DNA of 64,000 nt from Paraburkholderia phenoliruptrix (GCF_019511605.1 NZ_JAEUAV010000023.1:53129-117128); one strand, 5' to 3'; positions 16,840 through 26,479 are shown, counted from the first letter of the stretch. The notes: generated from the letters alone by a model not told the origin. Numbers and translations are program-made.

Positions 16840-17214
16840 GCGTCACTGAACGAATCGGCGGCGAGGCCCACGGGCACATGCCGCTGATTGCGTCCGCATC
16901 GTCGCTACCAAGGCTTCCGACGTGCCACGCGCAATCCAGCGCGCATTGCGCCGCGAGCCCCGAGCGTATCCATTGCACAGCGGTTACCTCCGGGCGATAA
17001 GGCCATCCAGTTGCATGGCCGATCACTTCGCCATGCCCCCGCAGCAGCCGGAAAGCGGCCTAAAGTTTTCTAAAATTCTTCCGTAATACTGGGAGGCCCC
17101 TTTTCCTGTCGACGCTGCCGCCCCACGCTGCAGCGTGTCCGGCCAGGTAAGGCTTGATTCGTGCCGGCTTCCGGCATTGGTCGCGTCGCACCCCCCTCCC
17201 AGGATTCGAACTCA
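16840..17214. other. 375-base intergenic region without a recognisable gene
   Basis: Open frames here on either strand look like shadows or lack homology. Visible structure is a 14-base perfect palindrome, CACGCTGCAGCGTG at 17124-17137, and an AT-rich patch (AAAGTTTTCTAAAATTCTTCC) near 17060-17082. The promoter of the downstream membrane operon should lie here. No convincing terminator follows the GntR gene. Confidence 0.4.
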
Positions 17215-17997
17215 ATGAAGAAAGCAGTACTCGCGGACGCGGTCGGTGGTGTGGTCCTGACCGTATTTGTCACCGCCGTCCTGACCGGGCTGCATGCGCA
17301 GGTGGGCGGCAATCACGGCATTGTCAACTTTCTCGGCAGCGCGGAATTGCCCATCGTGGCATCTGTGTTGATGCTCGACTCGCTACGCGAAGCGATAGGT
17401 TCGATCTACGAAGGCGAGCATCGCCAGAACATTTTCGTCGCGGGGATCGTGCTCTTCGTGGTGGCGTTGCTGCTGGCGTCCAAAGGGGTGGACATCGAAG
17501 TGGCGCGTCATCGCGCGCTCGAAGACGCGGTGTTAGGAGCAACTGCCGTGACGCAGATGCCGGCGGCGCAGCAGTACGCGTGGTTGCACAGTGCCGAGCA
17601 GGCATTGCCATTGCCCGTATGGGTGGTTCCCGCCAACGTGCTGGTTTGGGTTGCGGCAATCGCCGTGTCTATCTGGAATCGCGCACTTGCAATCGGCGAG
17701 AAAGAGCGCTCCATCTCGCGCGAAAACGTCGAGGCCTTCGTGCGTCTGCTCGACGAAAGCCGTCGTGGAGACGCAGTCGTCACCGCGCTGCTCGAAGACG
17801 AGCGGCGTGCGCGCGCGGAACTGGAGCGTGACGATGGTGCGCCGGGTGCGGAGGAACGCGAAAGCGTACGGCGCCGCCGTGATGCGCAGCGCCGGCACCA
17901 ACGGGCGCTCGACGCCCTGCAGCTCTGTCTGCGACGCGATCTGTCGCAGCGTGAAACCGAACATCACGTTCAGCCCGCCGTCTGCGAACCAAAATGA
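17215..17997 (+). CDS. Membrane protein of unknown function, first gene of a four-gene His-Cys operon
   Basis: A 260-residue protein with about four hydrophobic segments (residues ~7-27, ~38-52, ~72-90, ~132-152) followed by a charged, Arg/Glu-rich C-terminal tail likely to be a cytoplasmic coiled coil. The frame extends to 17161 but MKKAVLADAVGG at 17215 is the natural start. The stop overlaps the next ATG in an ATGA arrangement. I do not recognise a named domain. Confidence 0.75.
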   Translation: MKKAVLADAVGGVVLTVFVTAVLTGLHAQVGGNHGIVNFLGSAELPIVASVLMLDSLREAIGSIYEGEHRQNIFVAGIVLFVVALLLASKGVDIEVARHRALEDAVLGATAVTQMPAAQQYAWLHSAEQALPLPVWVVPANVLVWVAAIAVSIWNRALAIGEKERSISRENVEAFVRLLDESRRGDAVVTALLEDERRARAELERDDGAPGAEERESVRRRRDAQRRHQRALDALQLCLRRDLSQRETEHHVQPAVCEPK

Positions 17998-19301
17998 TCC
18001 AGCTTCTTCTACTTCTACTAGGCCCACGCTTCGCAGTAAGGCATTTGCCGAAACTGCTGGCGTTCGGGGCGATATGGCTCGCGATAGGCGCCGTCGTCGT
18101 GGTGGACGCGCTCGATGGCGCACTGTGGTTTCCGCTGCAAACCTTCGGCGTGCTGTTACTCGCCGAGGGCATCGCTGCGCTCGCACTCGCACGCAGCGGA
18201 ATTTCTTTGCAAACCGGCTTCCGTTATGTGAAGGGAGCGATCGGCGTATTGATTGGCGTGCTGGTAATCGCGCGTCACAGCTACAGCGATTTCCTGCTGG
18301 CGATGCTGTTTGGTGCAGGCTTCGCGCTGGAGGGATGTCTGCTGATCGCAGCAGCATGGATAGTGCGTTACCGCCATTGGCGCTCGACGATTGCAATCGG
18401 CGTGTTCAGCCTTGTGCTCGCCGTCATCTTCTTCCAGCCGTATCCCACACATTATCGCGGCACGGTCCCGTACTGCATCGGCATGTGGCTGGTTGTCAGC
18501 GGCGTGCGCATGATCTGGCTTTACCGGCGTTTGCGCAAGAGCGGCTATGGCAGGGATTGCGCGACTGCGCCGGCCTGTGCCGACACCGGCGCGGTGGAAG
18601 CAATCAAGGACTCGCCGATGATCGTGCATGTCTGGACGCCAGTCGGATCGTCAAAGAACGCGGCGGTTCGCCGGCCGGTGATTGATCGCTATATCGCGGC
18701 GGTCGACATCAACGGTGTCATTTCCACCGGGCATGCGGCGCTCGAAGCGGGCAATCTTTATCTGAGCCTTTATCCGGCAGTGGAAATCGACCGCTCGCCC
18801 GACGAATTCGCCCGGCTTCTGCGCGCCGATTCGTCGAACGACGTACGCGGCCGTTATTTGCCGAGCTACCCGGAAGAGGCCGCGGCGTGGTGCGATTCGA
18901 CGATGAAGATTGCATTTCGCCGCTACGATGCCGCACGGCTCGTAGCATTCGCGACAGAATACAAGGCGACCGAGATCTACAACCTGACGAACCGCAACTG
19001 TTCCAGTACGGTCGCCGAAGCAATCGACGCAGCACTGGAAGGCAGCGAATACCGCAACGGCGGCTGGCGCGACGTGCTGGGTCTTATCGTGTTGCCGGAA
19101 CTCTGGATTGCAGCGCAACTGCGTCATCGCGCGCAAACCATGGCATGGACGCCCGGCCTGGTACTCGACTACGCACGCGCGTTGCGCGTCGTTTCGCAGC
19201 CGCCGGCGATAGGCTGGATCGCACTCGCGGCGCTCGCGTGGCGGCAGTCGCGTCGGGCGCGCGTCACGCAGAACGCCAACGCCAACGCGGAACAGCGCTG
19301 A
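17994..19301 (+). CDS. HdeD/DUF308-like membrane protein fused to a papain-like His-Cys domain
   Basis: A 435-residue protein. Residues ~18-180 contain about six membrane helices with the repeated pattern of HdeD-family (DUF308) proteins. Residues ~208-350 form a soluble domain with GHAALEAGNLYLSLYP (H247) followed by YNLTNRNCSSTVAEAI (C336). The order His before Asn-Cys is that of permuted NlpC/P60-like or DUF4105-like thiol hydrolases. A last hydrophobic segment lies near residues 400-415. The start overlaps the preceding stop (ATGA). Acid-stress or envelope functions are known for HdeD proteins; a thiol hydrolase or transferase activity here is inference. Confidence 0.75.
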   Translation: MIQLLLLLLGPRFAVRHLPKLLAFGAIWLAIGAVVVVDALDGALWFPLQTFGVLLLAEGIAALALARSGISLQTGFRYVKGAIGVLIGVLVIARHSYSDFLLAMLFGAGFALEGCLLIAAAWIVRYRHWRSTIAIGVFSLVLAVIFFQPYPTHYRGTVPYCIGMWLVVSGVRMIWLYRRLRKSGYGRDCATAPACADTGAVEAIKDSPMIVHVWTPVGSSKNAAVRRPVIDRYIAAVDINGVISTGHAALEAGNLYLSLYPAVEIDRSPDEFARLLRADSSNDVRGRYLPSYPEEAAAWCDSTMKIAFRRYDAARLVAFATEYKATEIYNLTNRNCSSTVAEAIDAALEGSEYRNGGWRDVLGLIVLPELWIAAQLRHRAQTMAWTPGLVLDYARALRVVSQPPAIGWIALAALAWRQSRRARVTQNANANAEQR

Positions 19302-19308
19302 GCGGACC

Positions 19309-19878
19309 ATGGAGAAGTTTACGCACGTCCGCATTGTGATGGGCATGATCGTTAGTCTGGGACTCACGCACATGCTCAAGGGCCTGTCATCGGCAATCCA
19401 GCATCCGGGTAAGACCCGGATCTATCCCGTGCACATGGCGTGGGTCGCGTCTATGGTGCTGTACATCCTGCACTTCTGGTGGTGGGAGTTTTCGTTGCGG
19501 GAGATTGCGCAATGGACTTTCGGCATCTATCTGTACCTGCTGTTTTACGCGTTCATCATCTATCTGCTGTGTTCGATGCTGTTTCCCGACTCGCTAAAGG
19601 AATACGACGGCTACGAGGACTACTTCATGTCCCGGCGCGCGTGGTTTTTCGGGCTTCTCTTCGCCGTTAGCCTCGTCGATGTCGGCGATTCGGTCATCAA
19701 AGGTGAAGTGCATCTCTCGCGCCTCGGCGATCTGTACTGGCTCAGGACCGCCATGGTGGCGATTTGCTGTCTGGTCGCCATTCGCACACGCAACCGCCTT
19801 TTCCACACGAGCTTCGTCGCACTGAATCTGGCCGCACAGGTGCTGCTCATCGTTCATTCCTACTGGAGCGACGCATGA
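19309..19878 (+). CDS. Small polytopic membrane protein, unknown function
   Basis: A 189-residue, strongly hydrophobic protein with about six membrane helices, rich in Trp and Tyr (HMAWVASMVLYILHFWWWEFS). It starts 7 bases after the HdeD-fusion gene, and its stop overlaps the next ATG, so it belongs to the same operon. I recognise no named family. It could anchor or partner the two His-Cys proteins encoded either side of it. Confidence 0.75.
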   Translation: MEKFTHVRIVMGMIVSLGLTHMLKGLSSAIQHPGKTRIYPVHMAWVASMVLYILHFWWWEFSLREIAQWTFGIYLYLLFYAFIIYLLCSMLFPDSLKEYDGYEDYFMSRRAWFFGLLFAVSLVDVGDSVIKGEVHLSRLGDLYWLRTAMVAICCLVAIRTRNRLFHTSFVALNLAAQVLLIVHSYWSDA

Positions 19879-20651
19879 TGCGTCGCTGGCTGGCGCAGCC
19901 GCTTAATGTTCACCCCGCACCGCCGTGGGCGACGGAATACGAACGCACCGCTTCGGTTCAATGGCAAGAGGGCGTTGCGCGAATCTGCAATGTTCGCCAT
20001 TTCGTCTATCGCACGCGCGACGATTTCATGCCCGCGTGGTATGACGCGAGCTATGACCTCGACGCACTGCGTTCAGTCGATCTTGTCATGTCGCGTTGGG
20101 CCGGCGAATCTGTTGCCCATGTCTTCGTGAGTTTTGGTTTTGCCGATGGCCGCTATCTGGCCGTGTCGATCGAAACGCGCCGGCGCAGCGATCAGCGCTA
20201 TTCCGCGCTCGGTGGTTTCTGGCGCAACTATGGGCTGATTTACGTGGTGGCCGACGAACGCGATCTTCTCGGCGTGCGCACTGACGTGCGGCGCGAGCGC
20301 GTGTGCCTGTATCGCGTGCAGATGCCGGACGAGGCCAAGCGCGCGCTGTTTGCCGGCTATTTGCAGCGGGTGGAAGCGCTCAACCGGCGGCCAGAGTTCT
20401 ACAACACGCTGTTCAATAACTGCACCACCAACATTCTCGGCCATGCGCGTGCCATTGCGCCGCATTTGCGCTACGACTGGCGCATTCTTTTAAGCGGCCA
20501 CGCCGACGACTACGCGTACCGGATGGGACTGCTCGACAGCAGTACTCCGTTCGAGTGTCTGAAGGCGCGCAGCCTCATCCGCCGTCCTGCGGATGCGCAG
20601 ATCGACGAAGCATATTCGCGAGTAATTCGCGAGCAATTGGTGAGCGATTGA
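19875..20651 (+). CDS. DUF4105 (Lnb N-terminal periplasmic-domain-like) protein
   Basis: A 258-residue protein matching DUF4105: AHVFVSFGFADGRYLAVSIE with H82, YSALGGFWRNYGLIYVVADERD, and FYNTLFNNCTTNI with C183. The conserved His followed by Asn-Cys suggests a papain-like hydrolase fold with His first. The start overlaps the previous stop (ATGATG). The N-terminus lacks a clear signal peptide, so the location is uncertain; DUF4105 proteins are usually periplasmic. It is the second His-Cys domain in this operon. Confidence 0.85.
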   Translation: MMRRWLAQPLNVHPAPPWATEYERTASVQWQEGVARICNVRHFVYRTRDDFMPAWYDASYDLDALRSVDLVMSRWAGESVAHVFVSFGFADGRYLAVSIETRRRSDQRYSALGGFWRNYGLIYVVADERDLLGVRTDVRRERVCLYRVQMPDEAKRALFAGYLQRVEALNRRPEFYNTLFNNCTTNILGHARAIAPHLRYDWRILLSGHADDYAYRMGLLDSSTPFECLKARSLIRRPADAQIDEAYSRVIREQLVSD

Positions 20652-20793
20652 GCGATCGGCATGAGCAGTCCGCATGAGCAATAGTGCGGCCTGAGCAAAC
20701 GCCCAAAAGAAGCCGGCTCCGCTTTGCCGCGCGTCACGCATGGATGACGGGCGGCGCGGCACTCGCGGTCCACTGACCGACGTGTTGACGACA

Positions 20794-20818
20794 TCGGCAC
20801 GAACCAGGTTCGTGCCGA
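20794..20818. terminator. Hairpin between convergent genes, probable bidirectional terminator
   Basis: TCGGCACGAAC pairs perfectly with GTTCGTGCCGA around a CAG loop, an 11-bp stem. It lies between the 3' ends of the rightward DUF4105 operon and the leftward lipoprotein hydrolase gene. There is no T tract, so intrinsic termination is likely but not certain. Confidence 0.5.
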
Positions 20819-20839
20819 CCATCCGCTCCCAAAGATCAT

Positions 20840-22624
20840 TCAGAAAGCGGCAGGTTGCGCCTGGCCGACCGTGTCGTGGATGCGCTCGAGCAGTCGTTTC
20901 GCGGCGACGGGATCGGTGAAGAGCGGCGCGTCATCCATTGCGCTGTGTGCGACGGCGGCGGCCGCACTAGGCGTGGCCTGAGGCACACCCTGAATCGCGA
21001 TGCCCGCGCAACTCGTGTTGCGGGCCGGCGTCGCGCCGCTCAGGAAATAGTTGGCGACGCTCGCATCGACGCACGACGTGCCATACGGAAACAGCCCGTG
21101 CGTGTATTCGCCTTGCACCTGAATCATGCTGGCATGCGGCATGTCGTTGAACGTCGCCAGCGCGCCGGGCAGCGGCGTGAGCACGTCGTACTCGCTCTGA
21201 AGCAGCAGAAGCGGCGACGCAGTGCGAGCCGCATTGGCGAGGGCGGGCTTTTGTACCGTCACCGGACCCCAGAACATGCAGGGATTATTGATGTCGCTGC
21301 TATCGTGGATCGGCGCAGCTTTGACGATTGCCACGGCGCGCGCGATCCAGTAAGCCGGGCTTGACGGCACCGGCGCATCCGAACAGCGCACGGTAAAGTT
21401 CACCCAAGGTAAATCGGACGCGTTGCCGACGACGTAATGGTTCGTGAGGTACGCCTGGTAAGTGTCGACGGTGCCGAGCGCAGCTTCCCGGGCTGCCCCG
21501 TCGATGGTCGTGTCCATCGGCGAGTACAGGTATTGGGTTAGCGCGGCGCGATACTGCTCGACGCTCGGATGGCTCGCCGCAACCTGGATCACGGCGGTTT
21601 CGGCAGCCATCAGCGGCACGACCAGCCCGATCTTCCCGCGATGCGGAGCGACCTGATACATCAAGCCGGCGAAGTAAGACTTGGCCCAGTCTGGCGTGGC
21701 GGTGACAAGGCCGCGGATTCCTTCGATCGTGTTTGGAATCGCTACCTGATCGGCCATCGTCAACGCGTACAGCGAGAGGATGTCGTCGTAGGCGGTTTGT
21801 TCCGCCACCGCCTGCGACTGCAGCGGCATCGGCACATCGTAGTCGACCACGCTGTCGAGCAGCATGCGTCCTGCTCTCTGCGGAAAGAGCGACGCGTACC
21901 ACGCACCGAGCAGCGTGCCGTATGAGTAGCCTATGAAATTGAGCTTTGCTTCACCCAGCGCCGCGCGCAGCACGTCCATGTCGCGCGCCGTGGCGTCGGT
22001 GTTGACGAAGCGCGCAAACGGCACGTCGCGGCATGCGTCGGCCACAACCTTCATATTTGCGAGCGCATTGTTGATGTTCTCGTTGCTCATGTCCGCCGGC
22101 AGATAGTTCGTGTGAACGAGCGGCTTGCCAAGCGTGCATTCGAGGCGGGTGCTGAAGCCGACGCCGCGCGGCGAAAAGCCGACGAAGTCGTACTTTCTCG
22201 CCATGTCATAAACGGCACGATAGCCGCCGCTGGACGGATTGGCGAGACGCGCCACGCCGGCGATCTGCGCGCCGAGGCTGTAGCCGTCGCCGCCGGGTCC
22301 ACCCGGATTGAAGACGATCGCACCGAGCCGTTGCGAAGGCGCGAGCGCGCTCACGCGCATCACGCCAATCCGAATGTCGCCTGCGGACGGATGATCGTAG
22401 TCCTCGGGCACGGCAAGCTCGCCACACGCGAGGTCGGCGCCGAGCGCCGCGACGTCGAGCGTATCCAGGCCGGCGGTTTGAGTGGCGCTGCATGGTTGCC
22501 AGGCGATGTGCTGGCTCTTGTACGAGGCGAGCGGGTCGTTCTCTTGCAGGTCGCCGCCGCAGCCGGACAGTGCGAGCGCGGCGAGCGCCGCTATCAGAAG
22601 GGCGATAGGAAATAGGCGTTTCAT
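20840..22624 (-). CDS. Lipoprotein alpha/beta-hydrolase, tripeptidyl aminopeptidase-like
   Basis: A 594-residue exported protein. The N-terminus ends in a lipobox (LALSGCGG, C22), so it should be membrane-anchored. FNPGGPGG at ~105 forms the oxyanion region, S234 in GYSYGTLLG is the nucleophile, and the C-terminal part (LLLQSEYDVLTPLPGA with the acid, then GEYTHG with the His) matches the TAP-like C-terminal domain of S33 peptidases and related esterases. The layout is that of Streptomyces tripeptidyl aminopeptidases and SlpD/SlpE. It follows a C11 peptidase gene by 65 bases in the same direction. Confidence 0.88.
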   Translation of the reverse strand: MKRLFPIALLIAALAALALSGCGGDLQENDPLASYKSQHIAWQPCSATQTAGLDTLDVAALGADLACGELAVPEDYDHPSAGDIRIGVMRVSALAPSQRLGAIVFNPGGPGGDGYSLGAQIAGVARLANPSSGGYRAVYDMARKYDFVGFSPRGVGFSTRLECTLGKPLVHTNYLPADMSNENINNALANMKVVADACRDVPFARFVNTDATARDMDVLRAALGEAKLNFIGYSYGTLLGAWYASLFPQRAGRMLLDSVVDYDVPMPLQSQAVAEQTAYDDILSLYALTMADQVAIPNTIEGIRGLVTATPDWAKSYFAGLMYQVAPHRGKIGLVVPLMAAETAVIQVAASHPSVEQYRAALTQYLYSPMDTTIDGAAREAALGTVDTYQAYLTNHYVVGNASDLPWVNFTVRCSDAPVPSSPAYWIARAVAIVKAAPIHDSSDINNPCMFWGPVTVQKPALANAARTASPLLLLQSEYDVLTPLPGALATFNDMPHASMIQVQGEYTHGLFPYGTSCVDASVANYFLSGATPARNTSCAGIAIQGVPQATPSAAAAVAHSAMDDAPLFTDPVAAKRLLERIHDTVGQAQPAAF

Positions 22625-22689
22625 TGGATCGATTCAGGTTCGTTGCCGGGCGCGGTCCGGCGGCGGGCTGCGCCGGACCGGCCGAATGC

Positions 22690-24540
22690 TCAGGGACGCG
22701 CCACCAGTGACGACATTTGCGCCTGCTGCACGAGGTTGGTGACGAGCACGCCTTCTCTGTAGGTTCCTGCTGGAAGCGCGGTCATTGCGAGCGTCAACGC
22801 ACCACCTGAGAATGCGGGCGAGGCGGCGCTCAGATCGCCGAATGACTGCGTCGTGATGTTGTAGCTCGCCGCGAGCGTGCGGATCTGTGCATCGGGCCCC
22901 GGCAGCGGTTCCAGACGCGGCGAGAAAGGGTTGACCGACGTATCTTCGGTCATGCCGAGCAAGGTCCAGGTGCCGGCCGCGTCGCGGCTTGCGACGAGAT
23001 ACTCGGCGGTACCGTCGACGTCGAGCGGAATGCCGTACAGCGTATCGCCGCTGTTGGTGATGCCGGTGCGCGCGAGTTCGCCGATGATCACCGGGTAGCC
23101 GTTCAGCGTGAGCCAGTTGCCCGACAGCGGGACGCGCTGCGTCATGCGCGGCAGCATGTCGTCGACCGTCTCCGGAATGATGACCGGCATCGTGCCCGCC
23201 ACCGTGAGCGTGCCATCCGCGGCGACGGCGGAAACGAGCGTGGCGTCCACCGAGGCAACGGCGTCGTCCGCCGCGATCTGCGCCACGAGGTAACCGGGAA
23301 CGGACGCGCTCGTGTCGATCGAGATCGCATGCGGCAGCGCGTTCACGGCCGCGACGTATGAACCGGTGAAAGCGATGTAGGCGGGATCGAAGTGTGTTTG
23401 CGCGTAAGCGGTCTGCAAATAACTGCTTAGCGACGACGCGGTCGGGAAGTAAACGCTCAGGCCGGCCGCGTCGGGAAACGCCTCGCCGTTCTTCACGTAC
23501 ACCACGGCTGCGCGCGCGGCGTTGGCCAGTGCTTTGGACGCATCCACGGCAATACCGGCGCGCGCGGTCAGATCGGCGAAGCCCGCAATGTCCACTTCGT
23601 CATGCTGGCGCGCGCCGTTCATGCCGAATGAGGGAGCAAGCCGCCGCGCCGCACCGAGCGCTGGCCAGGACTGCGGATCGCTCGCGATCGGCGCGATCGC
23701 GTTGGTGAACGAAGTGAGCGCGGTCCTCACCGCGCCGACCTTCGACAGATCGACCAGAGAAAGCGTGGCGGTCGGCGTATCCGAATGCCGCTCGACGTAT
23801 GAATCGATGATGCCCTTGCCGTAGCTGACTGCGTCCGTTGCGAGCGTACGCACCACTTGCGTATAGTCCCAGCCCGAACCCGGCTCCAGTTCTTCGGAGG
23901 CGAGCAGGTAATCCGCATACGGTGAAATTGCATCGCTCGCCTCTACTGCGGCCATCAGGCAGGCGTCGAAGCCGATCAGATCGAAATGCACGCCGCTGCG
24001 CGCATTGGCGACCGCAAGCGCGGTTGTGAGCGTAGGAAGCGTGAAGTGGTCGTTGCTGAAATTTTCGTCGTAGCCGTAGCCGGACCAGCCGCTGCCGTGA
24101 TTCCACAGAACCAGCCTGTAGTGCGCGGCCGGATAGGTGTCGTGAGCCCAGCCGATGAAATCCGACAGTGCGGTCGAATCCGCCATGTCGATCTCACCGA
24201 GATGTGCGACCGTTTCGAGCTTTCCGCTCTGGCCGATTACGTGACGCTGCACGTCTTTCCAGTCTTTCACGTGGCTGTCGTCGGCGCCCGCGGCGGACGC
24301 ACCGCCAGTCTCGATCACGACATGGCTGCCGGCGGGAAGCTGCGCTTTGAGCATATCGGCGATATTGCCGCTTGCCTCGCCGCCCTCGGACTCGAGATCC
24401 GAGCCGACGATGTACACCATCAGCGTGGTGTTATTCGCAGCAGGTCCGGAGGACGAAGAGTGGATATCGCCGCCGCACGATGCCAGGGCCGCGCTGAGGG
24501 CAAGCGCCATCCCGGAGCGCCAGAGACAATGAAACCGCAT
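22690..24540 (-). CDS. Lipoprotein clostripain-related cysteine peptidase (family C11)
   Basis: About 616 residues from the ATG at 24540, which has AAAGG upstream; the frame extends to 24576. The signal peptide ends in a lipobox (ALASCGG, C22). The C11 domain follows: MVYIVGSDLES at ~41, LVLWNHGSGWSGYGYDEN with catalytic H148, and FDLIGFDACLMAAVE with catalytic C194. The remaining ~350 residues include the second half of the C11 fold and a beta-rich tail. C11 enzymes cleave after Arg or Lys. Together with the downstream TAP-like lipoprotein it could degrade peptides at the cell surface or in the periplasm. Confidence 0.9.
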   Translation of the reverse strand: MRFHCLWRSGMALALSAALASCGGDIHSSSSGPAANNTTLMVYIVGSDLESEGGEASGNIADMLKAQLPAGSHVVIETGGASAAGADDSHVKDWKDVQRHVIGQSGKLETVAHLGEIDMADSTALSDFIGWAHDTYPAAHYRLVLWNHGSGWSGYGYDENFSNDHFTLPTLTTALAVANARSGVHFDLIGFDACLMAAVEASDAISPYADYLLASEELEPGSGWDYTQVVRTLATDAVSYGKGIIDSYVERHSDTPTATLSLVDLSKVGAVRTALTSFTNAIAPIASDPQSWPALGAARRLAPSFGMNGARQHDEVDIAGFADLTARAGIAVDASKALANAARAAVVYVKNGEAFPDAAGLSVYFPTASSLSSYLQTAYAQTHFDPAYIAFTGSYVAAVNALPHAISIDTSASVPGYLVAQIAADDAVASVDATLVSAVAADGTLTVAGTMPVIIPETVDDMLPRMTQRVPLSGNWLTLNGYPVIIGELARTGITNSGDTLYGIPLDVDGTAEYLVASRDAAGTWTLLGMTEDTSVNPFSPRLEPLPGPDAQIRTLAASYNITTQSFGDLSAASPAFSGGALTLAMTALPAGTYREGVLVTNLVQQAQMSSLVARP

Positions 24541-24829
24541 CAAAAACCTTTCCGTTAGCTGGCAGATGCAGCGCATAGGCGCGTCCGCTCGATGTCGGGT
24601 CGAAACGGCGAGAGGCGGGCCGCATCGGAAGAGAGCAACACCTTGCTAACGGATCCATTACCAGGAACTTGAGTTTTTGAAGCCGGTTCTTACAAATTAA
24701 ATCAGCGTGTGTGATCGCAAGTCCGGTACAACCTGGTTCCAGCTCGATAAAGAGCGCATACGGAATGATTCTGTCGCGCGTGGTCTTCGCATTTCCCGTG
24801 TGCCGCAGGCCAATCCACCACCACGGCGC

Positions 24830-26479
24830 TTATGCCTGAGCGACCGATCGCTCCAGATGACGATGAATCTGTGCAACGACGGCAGCGCCGTCTCCCACTG
24901 CAGCGGCAACCCGTTTTGTCGACGTGGAGCGGACGTCCCCCGCGCAGAACACGCCGCGCACGCTTGTTTCATGCTCCTGCAACCCAGGTCCGGCGGCTTC
25001 GCCCGTAAGCACGAAGCCGTTCTTGTCGACCGCGACGCCGCATCCGCCAAGCCACGATGTATTGGGAGATGCACCCGTAAACAGGAACACGTGTTCCGCA
25101 GATACAACCGACCGTTGCGTCCCGCTCAGCAGCTCTACTTCCTCGAGTGTCGTGGTGCCTCTAAGCGCGGTAATCTGAGTGCCGTACGTTACCTCGACAT
25201 TGTCCAGCGCAGCGATACGATCGATAAGATATTGCGACATACTGGCCTTCAGGCTTTTTCCTCGTACCAGCATACGAACTCGTCGCGCGCGCGACGCGAG
25301 GTACACGGCGGCCTGTCCCGCGGAGTTTCCGCCGCCGACCAGCAATACGTCTTGTCCCGCGCAAAGCTTCGCCTCGACGGGCGAAGCCCAATAGTATGTT
25401 CCTCGTCCCTCGAAGCGTTCCAGGCCCTGAATGTCGGGTCTGCGATAAGCCGCGCCCGAAGCAATGACGATTGTTCTGGACCGGATGGTCACGGCGGAGG
25501 ACAACCGCAGCGCGAACGGTGTGATGCCGCAATCAAGGTGTTCCGCCTGGGCGGGAATGGCTACGTCGGCTCCGAATTTCTGCGCCTGTACGTACGCGCG
25601 AGCGGTGAGCGCATGGCCGGAAATTCCCGTTGGGAATCCGAAGAAATTTTCAATGCGCGCGCTGGCACCCGCCTGTCCGCCCGGCGCACTATGATCGAGT
25701 ACGCTGACTTTCAGCCCCTCGGACGCGGCATATACCGCTGCCGCCAAACCCGCTGGCCCCGCTCCGACAATTGCGACATCGTAAACATGCTCCGGATCGA
25801 AGTCGGGGAGCCAGCCCAAGGCGTTGGCAAGCTCGGCCTCATCGGGTGCTCGCAAGATGGTGCCGTCCGGATGCAGCACGAGCGGGTAGTCGGAGTCATC
25901 GCGAACCCACTTCGCTACGTAACGGGCTGTCTCGTCGTCTTCCGACGACGCGCCGATGACTGCGTGAGGAACATTGTTACGTCGCAGAAAACTTTGCAAT
26001 GCGTGGAGGCGGGCGTTATGCGGTTGACTGACGATAACGATTCCATTGCCTCGCTCGATGAGCGCAACCCGCCTGAGAATAAGAGCCCGCATAATGCGCT
26101 CACCTAGCTCTGCTTCGGCGATCAGGAGCGCCCGGAGTCTGTCGGGAGGAATGTGAATTGCCGAAACGTCTCCCACAGCATCGCCGTCTACGATGCATCG
26201 ACCGCCGGATAGCTGTCCAACCTCTGCCACGAAGTGTCCAGGACCGTTTTCACTAACAACAGCAAGACGCCCGAACGCGTCGCGGCTAGTCACGCGAATC
26301 ATTCCGCGCAATACCACACACATCCCGAATCCGGGTGCGCCGACTTCGAAAATCCGTTGTGACGTCCACGAACGAACAATGCCGTATTGACGCAATCGTG
26401 CTATTTCGGCGTCGGTCAGTTGCGGGTACTTCTGTTCATGACGGTCGGTAGCCGGCGCTAACCATGTGAAGCTGGTCAT
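24830..26479 (-). CDS. cNMP-binding-domain thioredoxin reductase-like flavoprotein, no CxxC
   Basis: About 549 residues from the ATG at 26479 (AGGA upstream); ATGs at 26518 and 26665 are in frame. Residues ~20-140 form a CRP-like cyclic-nucleotide-binding domain. A ~80-residue linker resembles a thioredoxin-like fold. Residues ~245-545 form an FAD/NAD domain (DVAIVGAGPAGLAAAVYAASEG, VLLVGGGNSAGQAAVYLAS, GVFCAGDVRS). The CxxC disulfide of true thioredoxin reductases is absent: the equivalent segment reads GTYYWASPVEAK. It therefore probably reduces something other than thioredoxin, under control of a nucleotide or other small ligand. Confidence 0.88.
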   Translation of the reverse strand: MTSFTWLAPATDRHEQKYPQLTDAEIARLRQYGIVRSWTSQRIFEVGAPGFGMCVVLRGMIRVTSRDAFGRLAVVSENGPGHFVAEVGQLSGGRCIVDGDAVGDVSAIHIPPDRLRALLIAEAELGERIMRALILRRVALIERGNGIVIVSQPHNARLHALQSFLRRNNVPHAVIGASSEDDETARYVAKWVRDDSDYPLVLHPDGTILRAPDEAELANALGWLPDFDPEHVYDVAIVGAGPAGLAAAVYAASEGLKVSVLDHSAPGGQAGASARIENFFGFPTGISGHALTARAYVQAQKFGADVAIPAQAEHLDCGITPFALRLSSAVTIRSRTIVIASGAAYRRPDIQGLERFEGRGTYYWASPVEAKLCAGQDVLLVGGGNSAGQAAVYLASRARRVRMLVRGKSLKASMSQYLIDRIAALDNVEVTYGTQITALRGTTTLEEVELLSGTQRSVVSAEHVFLFTGASPNTSWLGGCGVAVDKNGFVLTGEAAGPGLQEHETSVRGVFCAGDVRSTSTKRVAAAVGDGAAVVAQIHRHLERSVAQA

